DNA from: UBA1756 sp045627805
Lineage (GTDB): Bacteria; Bacteroidota; Bacteroidia; Bacteroidales; WCHB1-69
Length of the DNA stretch: 20,653 bases
NCBI GenBank assembly: GCA_045627805.1
Contig: JAZQOJ010000175.1
Span: 1-20,653 of the forward strand
Direction of reading: 5' to 3'
A program made the translations under genes and the position numbers. A model generated the notes under the pieces. That model had not been told where the DNA came from, searched no databases, and worked only from the letters and a program-made list of their open reading frames with translations. Positions 6,975-14,940 of this stretch are shown here, one piece after another; the stretch's first letter is position 1; the number at the start of each line of letters is the position of its first letter.

Positions 6975-8456
6975 TTAGCTGAGTTCGTAAGTTGTGCCTT
7001 CTTTCGTGTCTTTCAGGGTGATTCCCATTTCGGTGAGCTTGTTGCGGATCAGGTCGGCCACTGCCCAGTTCTTGTTGGTTTTGGCATCCTGTCGGATGTC
7101 AATAATCAGCGACATCAGTTTGTCGGTGTATTCCGAGCCGGTCTGCTCCATTTCTTCTTTCATTCCTAATATTTCAAAGAAGAAAGTGCGCATATAGTGC
7201 TGAAGGGTGGCGAGGTCGTCGGCATTGAGCACGCACTTGCCGTCCTTGACGGAATTGATGATTCTCACTGCGTCAAAAAGTTCCGCAATCAGCTTGGGCG
7301 TGTTGAGGTCATCGTTGAGGTTGTCGTAGCAGCGTTGAACCCAGGCGTTGATGTCTTCGTCGGAGTGGTCGCCCGCCTTCAGTTTGGGAAGTTGCGCGAT
7401 GGCTGCGTAGATTTTCGCCATCCCTTTTTCCGCGGCGATGAGGGCGTCGTTGCTGAAGTCGAGCGGACCGCGGTAGTGTGCTTGCAGAATGAAGAAGCGG
7501 ATGGTCATCGGACTGTATGCTTGCTCGAGTTTCGGATGGTTTCCAGTGAAGAACTCGTTGAGCGTGATGAAGTTGCCCAGCGACTTGCCCATCTTCTGCC
7601 CATTGATGGTGATCATATTGTTGTGCATCCAGTATTTCACCGACTCTTTTCCGTTGGCCACGGTGCTCTGGCAAACTTCCGACTCGTGGTGGGGGAACAG
7701 CAGGTCCATTCCGCCCCCGTGGATGTCAAATTGTTCTCCCAAATACTTGGTGCTCATTGCGGTACATTCAATATGCCAGCCCGGGAAACCGAGACTCCAG
7801 GGAGATTCCCAGCGCATAATGTGTTCCGGGGCCGCTTTTTTCCAGAGTGCGAAGTCGGCAGGATTGCGCTTCTCCTCTTGTCCGTCAAGACTGCGGGTTT
7901 TGGCGATGAGTTCTTCCAGAACGCGTCCCGACAGTTTACCGTAACCGAATTCCTTGTCGAATTTTTCCACATCAAAATAGACGGAACCTTCTGAAATGTA
8001 GGCGAAACCGGCATCAAGGATGCGTTTCACCATATCAATCTGCTCAATGATGTGTCCGGAAGCGCGTGGCTCAATGGAGGGGCGCTTCACGTTGAGTGCG
8101 TCCATCGCGTGGTGGTAGCTGTCAAGGTAGAACTGGGCCACTTCCATCGGTTCCAGCTGTTCCAGCCGCGCCTTCTTCGCGATTTTGTCTTCGCCTGCGT
8201 CGGCGTCATTTTCGAGGTGCCCCACGTCGGTGATGTTGCGGACGTAACGCACTTTGTAGCCGATATGCTGCAAATATCTGAAAACCAAATCGAAAGTGAT
8301 GGCAGGACGGGTGTGTCCGAGGTGTGGTTCCCCGTACACGGTGGGACCGCAGACGTACATCCCCACGTGCGTCGGGTTGAGGGGTCTGAAAGGTTCTTTT
8401 CTTCTTGTTAAAGTGTTGAAAATCTCTAATTTGGCTTTGTTGTCAGTATTTTCCAT
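6975..8456 (-). CDS. cysS: Cysteine--tRNA ligase
   Basis: 493 residues, typical length. This cytosolic class I aminoacyl-tRNA synthetase charges tRNA-Cys with cysteine using ATP. Visible motifs: VCGPTVYGEPHLGH (35-48), which contains the zinc ligand C36 and the HIGH-type motif HLGH (45-48); WHIECTAM (227-234) with zinc ligand C231; HHE (256-258); and the KMSKS loop KMGKSLGN (288-295). The C terminus has the helical DALR-type anticodon-binding region. The gene is the first of a two-gene unit with the M16 homologue. Identification is secure. Confidence 0.98.
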   Translation of the reverse strand: MENTDNKAKLEIFNTLTRRKEPFRPLNPTHVGMYVCGPTVYGEPHLGHTRPAITFDLVFRYLQHIGYKVRYVRNITDVGHLENDADAGEDKIAKKARLEQLEPMEVAQFYLDSYHHAMDALNVKRPSIEPRASGHIIEQIDMVKRILDAGFAYISEGSVYFDVEKFDKEFGYGKLSGRVLEELIAKTRSLDGQEEKRNPADFALWKKAAPEHIMRWESPWSLGFPGWHIECTAMSTKYLGEQFDIHGGGMDLLFPHHESEVCQSTVANGKESVKYWMHNNMITINGQKMGKSLGNFITLNEFFTGNHPKLEQAYSPMTIRFFILQAHYRGPLDFSNDALIAAEKGMAKIYAAIAQLPKLKAGDHSDEDINAWVQRCYDNLNDDLNTPKLIAELFDAVRIINSVKDGKCVLNADDLATLQHYMRTFFFEILGMKEEMEQTGSEYTDKLMSLIIDIRQDAKTNKNWAVADLIRNKLTEMGITLKDTKEGTTYELS

Positions 8457-8487
8457 TTTCCTTGCTTTTTGATTCGAAATGAGGTTG

Positions 8488-8495
8488 CAAAGATA
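8488..8495 (-). promoter_or_regulatory. -7 box of the cysS promoter
   Basis: TATCTTTG on the minus strand matches TAnnTTTG and lies 31 nt before the cysS ATG. No good -33 TTTG is found at 17-22 nt, so this is a one-box call. It sits in the 67-nt gap between yhhQ and cysS. Confidence 0.45.
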
Positions 8496-8523
8496 CGACT
8501 TTTTTATGAAAATCGGCTATCGT

Positions 8524-9186
8524 TTACGGATTGACGGATTTCCTTAGTCTTCCCACAATTACGTATGTCATCGGAGTGGCCGCCAGCATTTCGATGAGCA
8601 TTTTTGCCGCAATCTGAATTACAATCATAGAGAGAATTGCAGACAAGGGGACGGTCCCGATGAAGGCGATGCATACAAAAATCGTTGTGTCAAGAAGATA
8701 GCCGAAAACGGAGGAGCCGATGGTGCGCATCCAGAGGTGTCGTCCGTGCGTCCATTCCTTGATTTTCACCATAAACCAGGCATTGGTCAGCTCGCCAATG
8801 ATGAACGCCGTCAGTGATGCGATCATAATGCGTGGCACAAACGAGAAAACCTGCCGGTAGGCATCGGCTATCGCAGCGTTCTCCGGCGGAACGGGAAGAG
8901 TAATCCCGATGAGTACGAAGAGGGTGAACAGCACTTCGCAGGCGAAAGTGAGCCAGATGACACGCTTGGCCGTCGAGTAGCCCCAAATCTCTGTGAGCAC
9001 GTCGCCCAACATATAAGTGAGCGGAAACACAACCGTGCCCGCATCAAAAATAGTGACCCCGAATACTTCTATCAATTTGACAGCCATTATGTTAGCCGCC
9101 AAATAAAACGTTACAAGCAGCGCAACGATGATGACAAGAGGAGGAAGTTTTCGGTTTTTTAAAGGGTTTTCCGATACCTTGTTCAT
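8524..9186 (-). CDS. yhhQ: YhhQ-family queuosine precursor transporter
   Basis: 220 residues from the ATG at 9184-9186. An upstream TTG in the same frame (9214-9216) would add 10 residues but lies on top of the likely -7 box, so I reject it. The protein has about six membrane helices (about 16-38, 44-62, 76-97, 117-137, 157-177, 180-210). Family signatures are FPLTYMLGDVLTEIWGY (54-70), where a charged motif sits between helices, and RTIGSSVFGYLLDTTIF (154-170). Members of this family (Vut_1/DUF165) import queuine or preQ precursors for tRNA queuosine modification across the inner membrane. No queuosine biosynthesis gene is adjacent, which fits a salvage transporter but does not prove it. Family assignment is firm; exact substrate is inferred. 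Confidence 0.93.
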   Translation of the reverse strand: MNKVSENPLKNRKLPPLVIIVALLVTFYLAANIMAVKLIEVFGVTIFDAGTVVFPLTYMLGDVLTEIWGYSTAKRVIWLTFACEVLFTLFVLIGITLPVPPENAAIADAYRQVFSFVPRIMIASLTAFIIGELTNAWFMVKIKEWTHGRHLWMRTIGSSVFGYLLDTTIFVCIAFIGTVPLSAILSMIVIQIAAKMLIEMLAATPMTYVIVGRLRKSVNP

Positions 9187-9205
9187 TGAATTACATTTTG
9201 AGTTG

Positions 9206-9213
9206 CAAAAATA
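9206..9213 (-). promoter_or_regulatory. -7 box of the yhhQ promoter
   Basis: TATTTTTG on the minus strand fits TAnnTTTG, 19 nt before the yhhQ ATG; GTTG at 9232-9235, 18 nt further upstream, is a near match to the -33 box. The box overlaps the alternative TTG start, which argues for the ATG at 9186. Confidence 0.5.
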
Positions 9214-9259
9214 CAACTTTTCTCATTACCTCAACTTTCGCATACCGATTTTCTTGTTA

Positions 9260-9412
9260 TAATGGAAACTTACGACTTCCGATTCTCAACCATTTCAAGT
9301 TCAAGAATGAAAATCACTGCCAAAGCCATCCCTTCTCGTGGTTCTCGCCGTTCTCGGAATGTGCTCTCAAAAAAATCTCAAGTCCTAAGTCCTAAGTCTC
9401 AAGTCTCTAACT
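9260..9412 (-). repeat. Dispersed intergenic repeat, copy C
   Basis: Read on the minus strand from just past the murA stop, this begins with four 7-nt units of the form GACTTRR (9378-9405), then two 9-nt units (9338-9355, GAGAACGGC and GAGAACCAC). It ends near AAGTCGTAAGT (9268-9278), a word also found at 15107-15117 in copy B in the same relative order. It fills most of the gap between murA and yhhQ and encodes no protein that I can support. Confidence 0.65.
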
Positions 9413-9439
9413 CGCAGAACCTGAGGCGATTGCCTGTTC

Positions 9440-10747
9440 TCAGTTCTCGCGTGCGATGACAGCGCCCAACGCGTTGAGTCTTTGCACGATGTCCTGGTAA
9501 CCGCGGTCAATCTGCTCGCAGTTGTTGATGCGGCTGTAACCGTCGGCCGAAAGCGCAGCCAACAGCAGGGACACGCCGGCGCGGATGTCGGGCGACTCCA
9601 TCGTGGTGCCGCGGAGTTTGTATTTGTGGTCGAGCCCGATGACGGTGGCACGGTGCGGGTCGCACAAGATGATTTGCGCGCCCATCTCTTTGAGCTTGTC
9701 CACGAAGAAGAGTCGGCTCTCGAACATCTTCTGGTGGATGAGCACGCTGCCTTTCGCCTGGATGGCGGTCACCAGCGCGATGCTGATGAGGTCGGGCGTG
9801 AAGCCGGGCCACGGCGCGTCGCTGATGGTCAGGATGGAGCCGTCCATATTGGTCTCCACTTCGTATTCTTCCTGTTTGGGAATGAAGATGTCGTCGCCGT
9901 TGATCTGCAGGTGGATGCCCAGTTTCTTGAATACCGACGGAATAAGTCCCAAGTGCTGGATTCCGCAGTTCTTGATGGTGAGTGCCGACTGCGTTACGGC
10001 CGCCATTCCGATGAAGCTGCCGATTTCAATCATATCGGGCAGGATGTGGTGTTCGCAGCCGTGAAGTTCGTCCACTCCATTGATGGTGAGCAGGTTGGAA
10101 CCGATTCCTCGGATGTCGGCGCCCATATGGTTGAGCATTGTGCAGAGTTGGTACAGGTAGGGTTCGCAGGCGGCGTTGAAGAGGGTGGTGGTGCCTTTCG
10201 CCAAAACGGCGGCCATCACCACGTTGGCGGTTCCCGTCACCGACGCCTCGCTCAGAAGGATGTATTTCCCGGTGAGCGGGTCGGCGCTGAGCTCGAAAAG
10301 CGTGGTGTGCGGATTGTAATCGACTTTTGCGCCGAGGGCCTGGAATCCCTCGAAATGGGCGTTCAGCGGACGGCGCCCGATCTTGTCGCCGCCGGGTTTG
10401 GCCGCGTACGCCTTGTGGAAACGGCCTAACAGCGGACCCAGAATCATAATCGAAGCGCGGATCGCCCCCGACACCTTCACGAAGTCCTGCGATTGCAGAT
10501 ACGAAAAGTCAATATGGTCTGCCTGAAAATCGTAAGTATTTCTGTCAATGGATGTTACTGTAACGCCTAACGCTTTGAGAATCTCAATCAGTCTCTTCAC
10601 GTCGCGGATGTCGGGAATGTTGTGGATGCGGACTTTCTCTTTGGTGAGCAGTACGGCGCACAACACTTGCAGCGCCTCGTTTTTCGCACCCTGCGGCACA
10701 ATCTCTCCCGACAGGGAAGCGTTCCCTTGAATGATGAACGAACTCAT
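9440..10747 (-). CDS. murA: UDP-N-acetylglucosamine 1-carboxyvinyltransferase (MurA), Cys-to-Asp active site
   Basis: 435 residues, standard length. MurA transfers the enolpyruvyl group of PEP to UDP-GlcNAc, the first committed step of peptidoglycan synthesis in the cytoplasm. The N-terminal GAKNEAL (20-26) contains the conserved Lys22 and Asn23 that bind substrate. The active-site loop reads KPGGDKIGRRP (117-127): Asp121 stands where E. coli has Cys115. The Cys-to-Asp form is known to be active and insensitive to fosfomycin, which alkylates the cysteine. The two-domain inside-out barrel pattern is evident throughout, for example 'LNHMGADIRGIG' and 'QAKGSVLIHQKMFESR'. It is monocistronic in appearance, with its own promoter and a repeat element downstream. 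Confidence 0.98.
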   Translation of the reverse strand: MSSFIIQGNASLSGEIVPQGAKNEALQVLCAVLLTKEKVRIHNIPDIRDVKRLIEILKALGVTVTSIDRNTYDFQADHIDFSYLQSQDFVKVSGAIRASIMILGPLLGRFHKAYAAKPGGDKIGRRPLNAHFEGFQALGAKVDYNPHTTLFELSADPLTGKYILLSEASVTGTANVVMAAVLAKGTTTLFNAACEPYLYQLCTMLNHMGADIRGIGSNLLTINGVDELHGCEHHILPDMIEIGSFIGMAAVTQSALTIKNCGIQHLGLIPSVFKKLGIHLQINGDDIFIPKQEEYEVETNMDGSILTISDAPWPGFTPDLISIALVTAIQAKGSVLIHQKMFESRLFFVDKLKEMGAQIILCDPHRATVIGLDHKYKLRGTTMESPDIRAGVSLLLAALSADGYSRINNCEQIDRGYQDIVQRLNALGAVIAREN

Positions 10748-10772
10748 AGTTTCAATCTTTATGTTTTGCCGA

Positions 10773-10800
10773 CAAATTTACGCCTTTTTATAGGAGCAAA
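10773..10800 (-). promoter_or_regulatory. Promoter of murA
   Basis: On the minus strand TAAATTTG (10773-10780) fits the -7 box, and TTTG (10797-10800) lies 16 nt upstream, slightly short for the -33 box. The leader to the ATG at 10747 would be about 20 nt. Confidence 0.5.
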
Positions 10801-10807
10801 AATGCTG

Positions 10808-10825
10808 TGATAAAATATTTTATCA
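10808..10825. promoter_or_regulatory. 18-bp perfect palindrome upstream of the murA promoter
   Basis: TGATAAAATATTTTATCA is its own reverse complement. It lies 7 nt upstream of the presumed murA -33 box and 18 nt past the end of birA. It could be an operator, or the AT-rich stem of a birA terminator; the sequence alone does not decide. Confidence 0.5.
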
Positions 10826-10843
10826 ACAATGGATGTTTGATTG

Positions 10844-11590
10844 TTAAAGGAAACGCACCTCTTTTAGGCCGCAGCACCAGGCCTGCCCGCCGCGCCCTTC
10901 CAATCGCAGTCGCCCGTATGGGTCAAGTCCGGTGATGCGCGACTCCACAACATTGTTCGCTATCTCATAATGCTTCCACTCGTTGATTTGGTAAAGGTTT
11001 TGCAGATAATCATCCCTCAATTCCTCGAAACGCTGCTCCAGAATCATAGTGTACATCTTCTGGCATTGGAGAAGCAACTGTCGGGCGATTTCTTTTATAT
11101 CGTATTGATTATTAGTAATTTGGTATAATGAAATGGGATTCGGGAGCTCGTCGGGAAATTGCTTTTCGTTCACATTGAGCCCGATACCGGCGATGGTGTG
11201 TCGGATCTTGTCGCCCATTACCGAATGCTCGATCAGGATGCCGGCAATTTTTTTCCCGTCCACGTAAATGTCGTTGGGCCATTTGATCTTGACATTGTTG
11301 CAAAATTGCAGCAGAAATTGCCTGACGGCTAATGCAAAGTATTGATTGAAAACGAATTGTCGGTTCGCTGGTATGGGCGGACGAAAGTAGATAGAGCAGA
11401 GCAGGTTTTGTTTCTCGCTGCTGAACCAGCGGTTGCTTCCTTGTCCGCGGCCCGCAGTCTGGTAGTCGGTGCGGAGCATCAGGAACTCTTGCAGGGCGGA
11501 GCCGTCAAGTTGCTTTGCCTGAATGAGTTCCGCCAAATCACGGTTGGTGGAACCGGTCTGTTCGCTGTGGAGAATCAGTTCGTTATTCAT
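10844..11590 (-). CDS. birA: Biotin--[acetyl-CoA-carboxylase] ligase, no DNA-binding domain
   Basis: 248 residues from the ATG at 11588-11590. An upstream in-frame ATG (11650) would add 20 residues, but that extension overlaps promoter sequence and the family begins at 'LHSEQTGSTN', so I reject it. The enzyme activates biotin with ATP and attaches it to the biotin carboxyl carrier protein. Visible: GSTN near the N terminus, the biotinyl-AMP loop GRGQGSNRW, KWPNDIYVDGKKIAGILIE (biotin pocket and catalytic Lys), and GIGLNVN. The N-terminal winged-helix found in bifunctional BirA repressors is absent, so this is a ligase only. A TATTTTTG box (11596-11603, minus strand) sits 5 nt before the ATG; if used, the message would be almost leaderless. 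It is divergent from the DUF4197 gene. Confidence 0.95.
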   Translation of the reverse strand: MNNELILHSEQTGSTNRDLAELIQAKQLDGSALQEFLMLRTDYQTAGRGQGSNRWFSSEKQNLLCSIYFRPPIPANRQFVFNQYFALAVRQFLLQFCNNVKIKWPNDIYVDGKKIAGILIEHSVMGDKIRHTIAGIGLNVNEKQFPDELPNPISLYQITNNQYDIKEIARQLLLQCQKMYTMILEQRFEELRDDYLQNLYQINEWKHYEIANNVVESRITGLDPYGRLRLEGRGGQAWCCGLKEVRFL

Positions 11591-11636
11591 CGCTGCAAAA
11601 ATAATGAAAAAAATCCGAAAAAATGCGTTGCGGGAG

Positions 11637-11667
11637 ATTGCAGGTAGCATATAATATTGTATATTTG
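11637..11667 (+). promoter_or_regulatory. Promoter of the DUF4197 - pfp unit
   Basis: TATATTTG (11660-11667) is a full match to TAnnTTTG, and TTG (11638-11640) lies 19 nt upstream, matching the -33 box. Transcription would start near 11674, giving a leader of about 13 nt to the ATG at 11687. The TTG at 11657, which would extend the reading frame, lies at the -7 box and is therefore not a start. Confidence 0.7.
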
Positions 11668-11686
11668 CAGCCCTAATTTTGTTAAT

Positions 11687-12376
11687 ATGAAAAAAATCAT
11701 CTTTTTTGTAACTTCCTTATTGTGCTTGACTTGCTGGTCGTGCCAGGATGAGTCGGGCGACTACATTGACCAGCTTTTTACGAATGCCGACCTGACGAGT
11801 GCGGCGCGCTCTTGTCTCAACGTGGCAAAAGATACCGCCGTCGCGCATCTTTGCGGCTCCGACTTGCTGTCGGCGAGCGCCGACTATCGCATCGAACTTC
11901 CCGAAAACAGCCAGTTCTACGCCTTGCGCGACTCTCTGGTGGATGGGGCCATTCTGCTCGATACCCTTGAGAATCAGGTTAACCGGGCCTGCGAGAAGTT
12001 GGGCGGCGAAGTCACCAACGTTTTCAAAAACAAAATCTCCGCACTCACTTTTGACGATCCCTCTTCGCTCATTTACGGCAGCGACAACGCACTGACCGCT
12101 TATTTGCAAATTTATTGCGAGACTGAATTCCAGAACTCCCTGATGCCGGCGCTCAACACGCAGTTGGCCGCCACGGGTGCTTCCGCCACATTCAACCAGA
12201 TACTGACACGCTATTTCAATACGACAGGCACTCCGTTCGTTTTTGACCTGTCGGCGTACGTGATGCGGAATTTCACGCCTTCCATTTTTAAAGAAATGGA
12301 GAAGGAGGAAAAGCTGATACGCCATAACGCTTCCCACCGCGTGACTTCCAGTTTGGAAAATGTGTTTGCAAATTAA
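11687..12376 (+). CDS. DUF4197 lipoprotein
   Basis: 229 residues from the ATG at 11687-11689. The N terminus MKKIIFFVTSLLCLTCWSC is a lipoprotein-type signal; Cys19 is the probable lipidated residue and is followed by the acidic QDESGD. The rest is mainly helical, with 'DGAILLDTLENQVNRACEKLGGEV', 'DNALTAYLQIYCETEFQNSLMPALN' and the aromatic 'FDLSAYVMRNFTPSIFKEM'. This pattern matches the DUF4197 family, which has no established function. It reads toward the phosphofructokinase gene with a 27-nt gap and no promoter box between them, so the two are likely co-transcribed. A functional link with glycolysis is not evident. Family recognised from memory of its pattern; moderately sure. Confidence 0.8.
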   Translation: MKKIIFFVTSLLCLTCWSCQDESGDYIDQLFTNADLTSAARSCLNVAKDTAVAHLCGSDLLSASADYRIELPENSQFYALRDSLVDGAILLDTLENQVNRACEKLGGEVTNVFKNKISALTFDDPSSLIYGSDNALTAYLQIYCETEFQNSLMPALNTQLAATGASATFNQILTRYFNTTGTPFVFDLSAYVMRNFTPSIFKEMEKEEKLIRHNASHRVTSSLENVFAN

Positions 12377-12403
12377 TTTATTGAAAATCAAATAAATACA
12401 ATA

Positions 12404-13642
12404 ATGATACAAGACAAACTTTATGCCGGCAAGACGTTGGCAATCCTTTCTGGCGGTGGCGATACTCCCGCCATCAATTCGAGTATTGAGTGTGTGCGCA
12501 ACCGCGCTTCGATGCTGGGCTTCAAGGTCTATGGCATCCTTCGTGGCTGGAAGGGGCTTCTCGGCGACGGCGACCTGGTGGATCTCACCAACATCCCGTA
12601 CGATGGCATCTATGGCGGCACGGGACTGCTCTCCAGCCGAACCAATCCTTTCCCGAGCAAGAAAAATCCGGAGGACCGCTCACAACAGATTTTGCGCAAC
12701 ATTGAGCGCTACAAGATTGACGTTTTGGTGACTATCGGTGGCGATGACACCAACGGCGCGGCCAAAAAAATGTACGAGAAGTACGGGATTCCGGTTATCG
12801 GCTTTCCGAAGACTATTGATAATGATTTGAGAACCAGAACGATACATCATTACAATGGGCGCGATAATGAAACGGTGTTGTGTCCGGGTTTTGCTTCCGC
12901 CGCTATGTCAATCAAGAAGCTGACGAGCCGTCTGCACACCACCAACGAGTCGCACCAGCGCATTATGGTGCTGGAGGTGATGGGGCGCGACGCCGGCTGG
13001 CTGACGGGAACCGCTTCGTTTGGCGGCGCCCAGATTTCGCTGATTCCGGAAGTGCCAATGACGCGCGAACGCAAGGATTTCTTTTTTGAATTTGTGAAAG
13101 AACAATATATGCGCTCTCCGAAACGTGAGCTGATTATTGCTGTGTCAGAGGGAGTTAGATGGTGGAACGACGAGACCGAACAATTGGAAATGGTGTACGC
13201 AAGCTCCGACCTCGACGAGTATGGACATCCCCGTTTCGGCGGCGTGAGTGGCGTCATCGCTTCTGAAATCAACCGTAGAACCGGCATCGAGGCCCGCGGA
13301 CAGATTTCCGGATACATCCCGCGCGCCGGAAAATGCTACGAGTACGACCGCCGACTCACCTCGACCCTCGCCGACAAGGTCACCGACCTGCTTCTGCGCC
13401 AGGATTATGGCAAGATGCCCGTGATGAAGGACATCGTGCCCTACAACGAGCTGGAAGAATACCACACCACGGCCATCGATATGGGCAACATCGGCAACTT
13501 CCCGCTTCCGGAAAGCTATTACGACATCAACAACTTCCGTTTCACCGACAAGTACAACGACTTCCTTACGAACATCATTGGCGCTCCCTATCGTATGGAG
13601 TTCAACCACATTTTCCCGACGGTGATTCCCGAAGACCTTTAA
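12404..13642 (+). CDS. pfp: 6-phosphofructokinase, probably pyrophosphate-dependent
   Basis: 412 residues. The enzyme phosphorylates fructose 6-phosphate to fructose 1,6-bisphosphate in glycolysis. Visible: the N-terminal nucleotide loop SGGGDTPAIN (16-25), TIGGDDTNGAA (110-120), PKTIDNDL (135-142, with the catalytic Asp), and MGRDAGWLT for sugar-phosphate binding. Two positions predict the phosphoryl donor. The second Asp of GGDD (D115) replaces the Gly of ATP enzymes, and Lys136 of PKTIDND is present; both together are typical of PPi-dependent enzymes, which also can run in reverse. Some relatives with mixed donor use exist, so ATP use cannot be excluded; pfkA would be the alternative symbol. 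A hairpin follows the stop. Confidence 0.93.
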   Translation: MIQDKLYAGKTLAILSGGGDTPAINSSIECVRNRASMLGFKVYGILRGWKGLLGDGDLVDLTNIPYDGIYGGTGLLSSRTNPFPSKKNPEDRSQQILRNIERYKIDVLVTIGGDDTNGAAKKMYEKYGIPVIGFPKTIDNDLRTRTIHHYNGRDNETVLCPGFASAAMSIKKLTSRLHTTNESHQRIMVLEVMGRDAGWLTGTASFGGAQISLIPEVPMTRERKDFFFEFVKEQYMRSPKRELIIAVSEGVRWWNDETEQLEMVYASSDLDEYGHPRFGGVSGVIASEINRRTGIEARGQISGYIPRAGKCYEYDRRLTSTLADKVTDLLLRQDYGKMPVMKDIVPYNELEEYHTTAIDMGNIGNFPLPESYYDINNFRFTDKYNDFLTNIIGAPYRMEFNHIFPTVIPEDL

Positions 13643-13663
13643 TATTGAGCAACGACGCATAAT

Positions 13664-13691
13664 GTTGAGACACCCTGAGTGGTGTCTCAAC
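13664..13691 (+). terminator. Hairpin after pfp, probable terminator or GH57 leader element
   Basis: Arms GTTGAGACACC (13664-13674) and GGTGTCTCAAC (13681-13691) pair perfectly over 11 bp around a 6-nt loop. The following bases are AAAATCTTAATC, not a T-run, so rho-independent termination is not certain. It starts 21 nt past the pfp stop and ends 34 nt before the GH57 ATG. Confidence 0.5.
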
Positions 13692-13725
13692 AAAATCTTA
13701 ATCATTCCAAACAAACCCTTCCATA

Positions 13726-14910
13726 ATGCAAAAAATCTGTTTCCATTTTCAAATCAGCCAGCCGTTCCGTTTGCGGACCTATCGTTTTTTCGATATCAAT
13801 CAGCATCACGACTATTTCGACGATTTCCAGAACAGCTATTTGGTCAATCGTCTGGCGGAGCGTTGCTATTTGCCTGCCAATCAGTTGATGCTGGAGTTGA
13901 TCCGCCAGTTTCCTGGCAAAATCGCGGTGAGCTACAGCATAGCGGGAAGCAGTTTGAAATTGTTTCAGGACTACTGCCCGGAGGTGATTGACAGTTTCAA
14001 GGCGTTGCTGTCAACGGGCCAGGTTGAGATTACGGGCAGCACGTTTACGCACAGCATTGCGTCGCTGCATACGAAGAGCACTTTTGTGGAGCAGGTCCGC
14101 TTGCAGGAGAATTTGTTGCGCGAGCTGTTCGGAATCCAGCCGACGAGTTTTTGCAACACGGAGATGATTTATTCCGACGAGATAGGGGAGTGGCTTTACG
14201 ATTTGGGCTATAAAACGGTGCTGACGGAAGGCGCGAAGCACATCCTGGCTTGGAAGCAGCCGGGCTATCTGTATTGCAATCCTTTCCAGACCGATTTGAA
14301 ACTGCTGCTGCGCAATTATGCTCTGTGCGATGACATCACCCTGCGTTTTCAGGACAAGGGCTGGGACCAGTACCCGCTCACGGCCGAGAAGTATTTGGGC
14401 TTTTTGAAGGCCGTCCCGGCTGAGGTCCCAAGAATCAATCTCGCTTTCGATTACGAGACCATCGGAGAATACTATACGAAGGAGACGGGCATTTTCGACT
14501 TCTTCCGGTCGTTGTTTGTGCATTTCGCGCAAGATGGAGAATATCAGATGGTTACGCCTTCGTCGGCTTCTGATTCCGAGGAGAAGTGTACTACGCTCAA
14601 CATTCCGTGGGCCATCTCGGGAAGCGGTGAGGAAAAGGACACTGTGGAATGGCTGGGCAACGATTTGCAGCAGGAGGCCTTCGACCAGTTGTTCAAGTTG
14701 GAGAACCTCTACCTCGAATCCAGAAACGAGGAGGCGAAGTTGAACTGGCTACGCTTGCAGGCCGCCGACCACTTTAACTTTATGAGTACTAAGTGGTTGG
14801 GAAAAAGGTCTGTGAAAAGGAATTTCGATGTGTATCCATCTCCCTATCAGGCGTTTATTAACTTTATGAACGTTTTGTCTGATGTGAAGCTGCAACTGAC
14901 GGGAAAGTGA
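13726..14910 (+). CDS. Glycoside hydrolase family 57 (alpha-amylase-type)
   Basis: 394 residues with no signal peptide, so a cytoplasmic enzyme acting on alpha-glucans such as glycogen or imported maltodextrin. The GH57 barrel starts at the first residues (ICFHFQISQPFRLRTYRFF). The nucleophile motif is FCNTEMIYSDEIGEW, with E146. A second conserved motif FDYETIGEYY (241-250) carries D242, the likely acid/base. The C-terminal helical part ends with 'AADHFNFMSTKW' and 'PYQAFINFMNVLSD', as in Bacteroidota members. No glycogen synthase or other glucan gene is adjacent; phosphofructokinase upstream offers a metabolic context only. Substrate specificity within GH57 cannot be read from these motifs. 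Confidence 0.93.
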   Translation: MQKICFHFQISQPFRLRTYRFFDINQHHDYFDDFQNSYLVNRLAERCYLPANQLMLELIRQFPGKIAVSYSIAGSSLKLFQDYCPEVIDSFKALLSTGQVEITGSTFTHSIASLHTKSTFVEQVRLQENLLRELFGIQPTSFCNTEMIYSDEIGEWLYDLGYKTVLTEGAKHILAWKQPGYLYCNPFQTDLKLLLRNYALCDDITLRFQDKGWDQYPLTAEKYLGFLKAVPAEVPRINLAFDYETIGEYYTKETGIFDFFRSLFVHFAQDGEYQMVTPSSASDSEEKCTTLNIPWAISGSGEEKDTVEWLGNDLQQEAFDQLFKLENLYLESRNEEAKLNWLRLQAADHFNFMSTKWLGKRSVKRNFDVYPSPYQAFINFMNVLSDVKLQLTGK

Positions 14911-14940
14911 TACTTCTACATATAATTGATTTAACTTCAG

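Noticed and set aside
9482..10429. A 315-codon open frame on the plus strand, antisense to murA
   Set aside because: No recognisable motifs; murA fully accounts for the coding signal.
10825..10845. Inverted repeat AACAAT/ATTGTT at the birA stop
   Set aside because: Only 6 bp, AT-only except one pair, with a 9-nt loop; it is expected by chance in AT-rich DNA.
11717..12412. A 231-codon open frame on the minus strand opposite the DUF4197 gene
   Set aside because: It lacks a signal or any family pattern; the plus-strand gene has a good promoter and lipoprotein signal.
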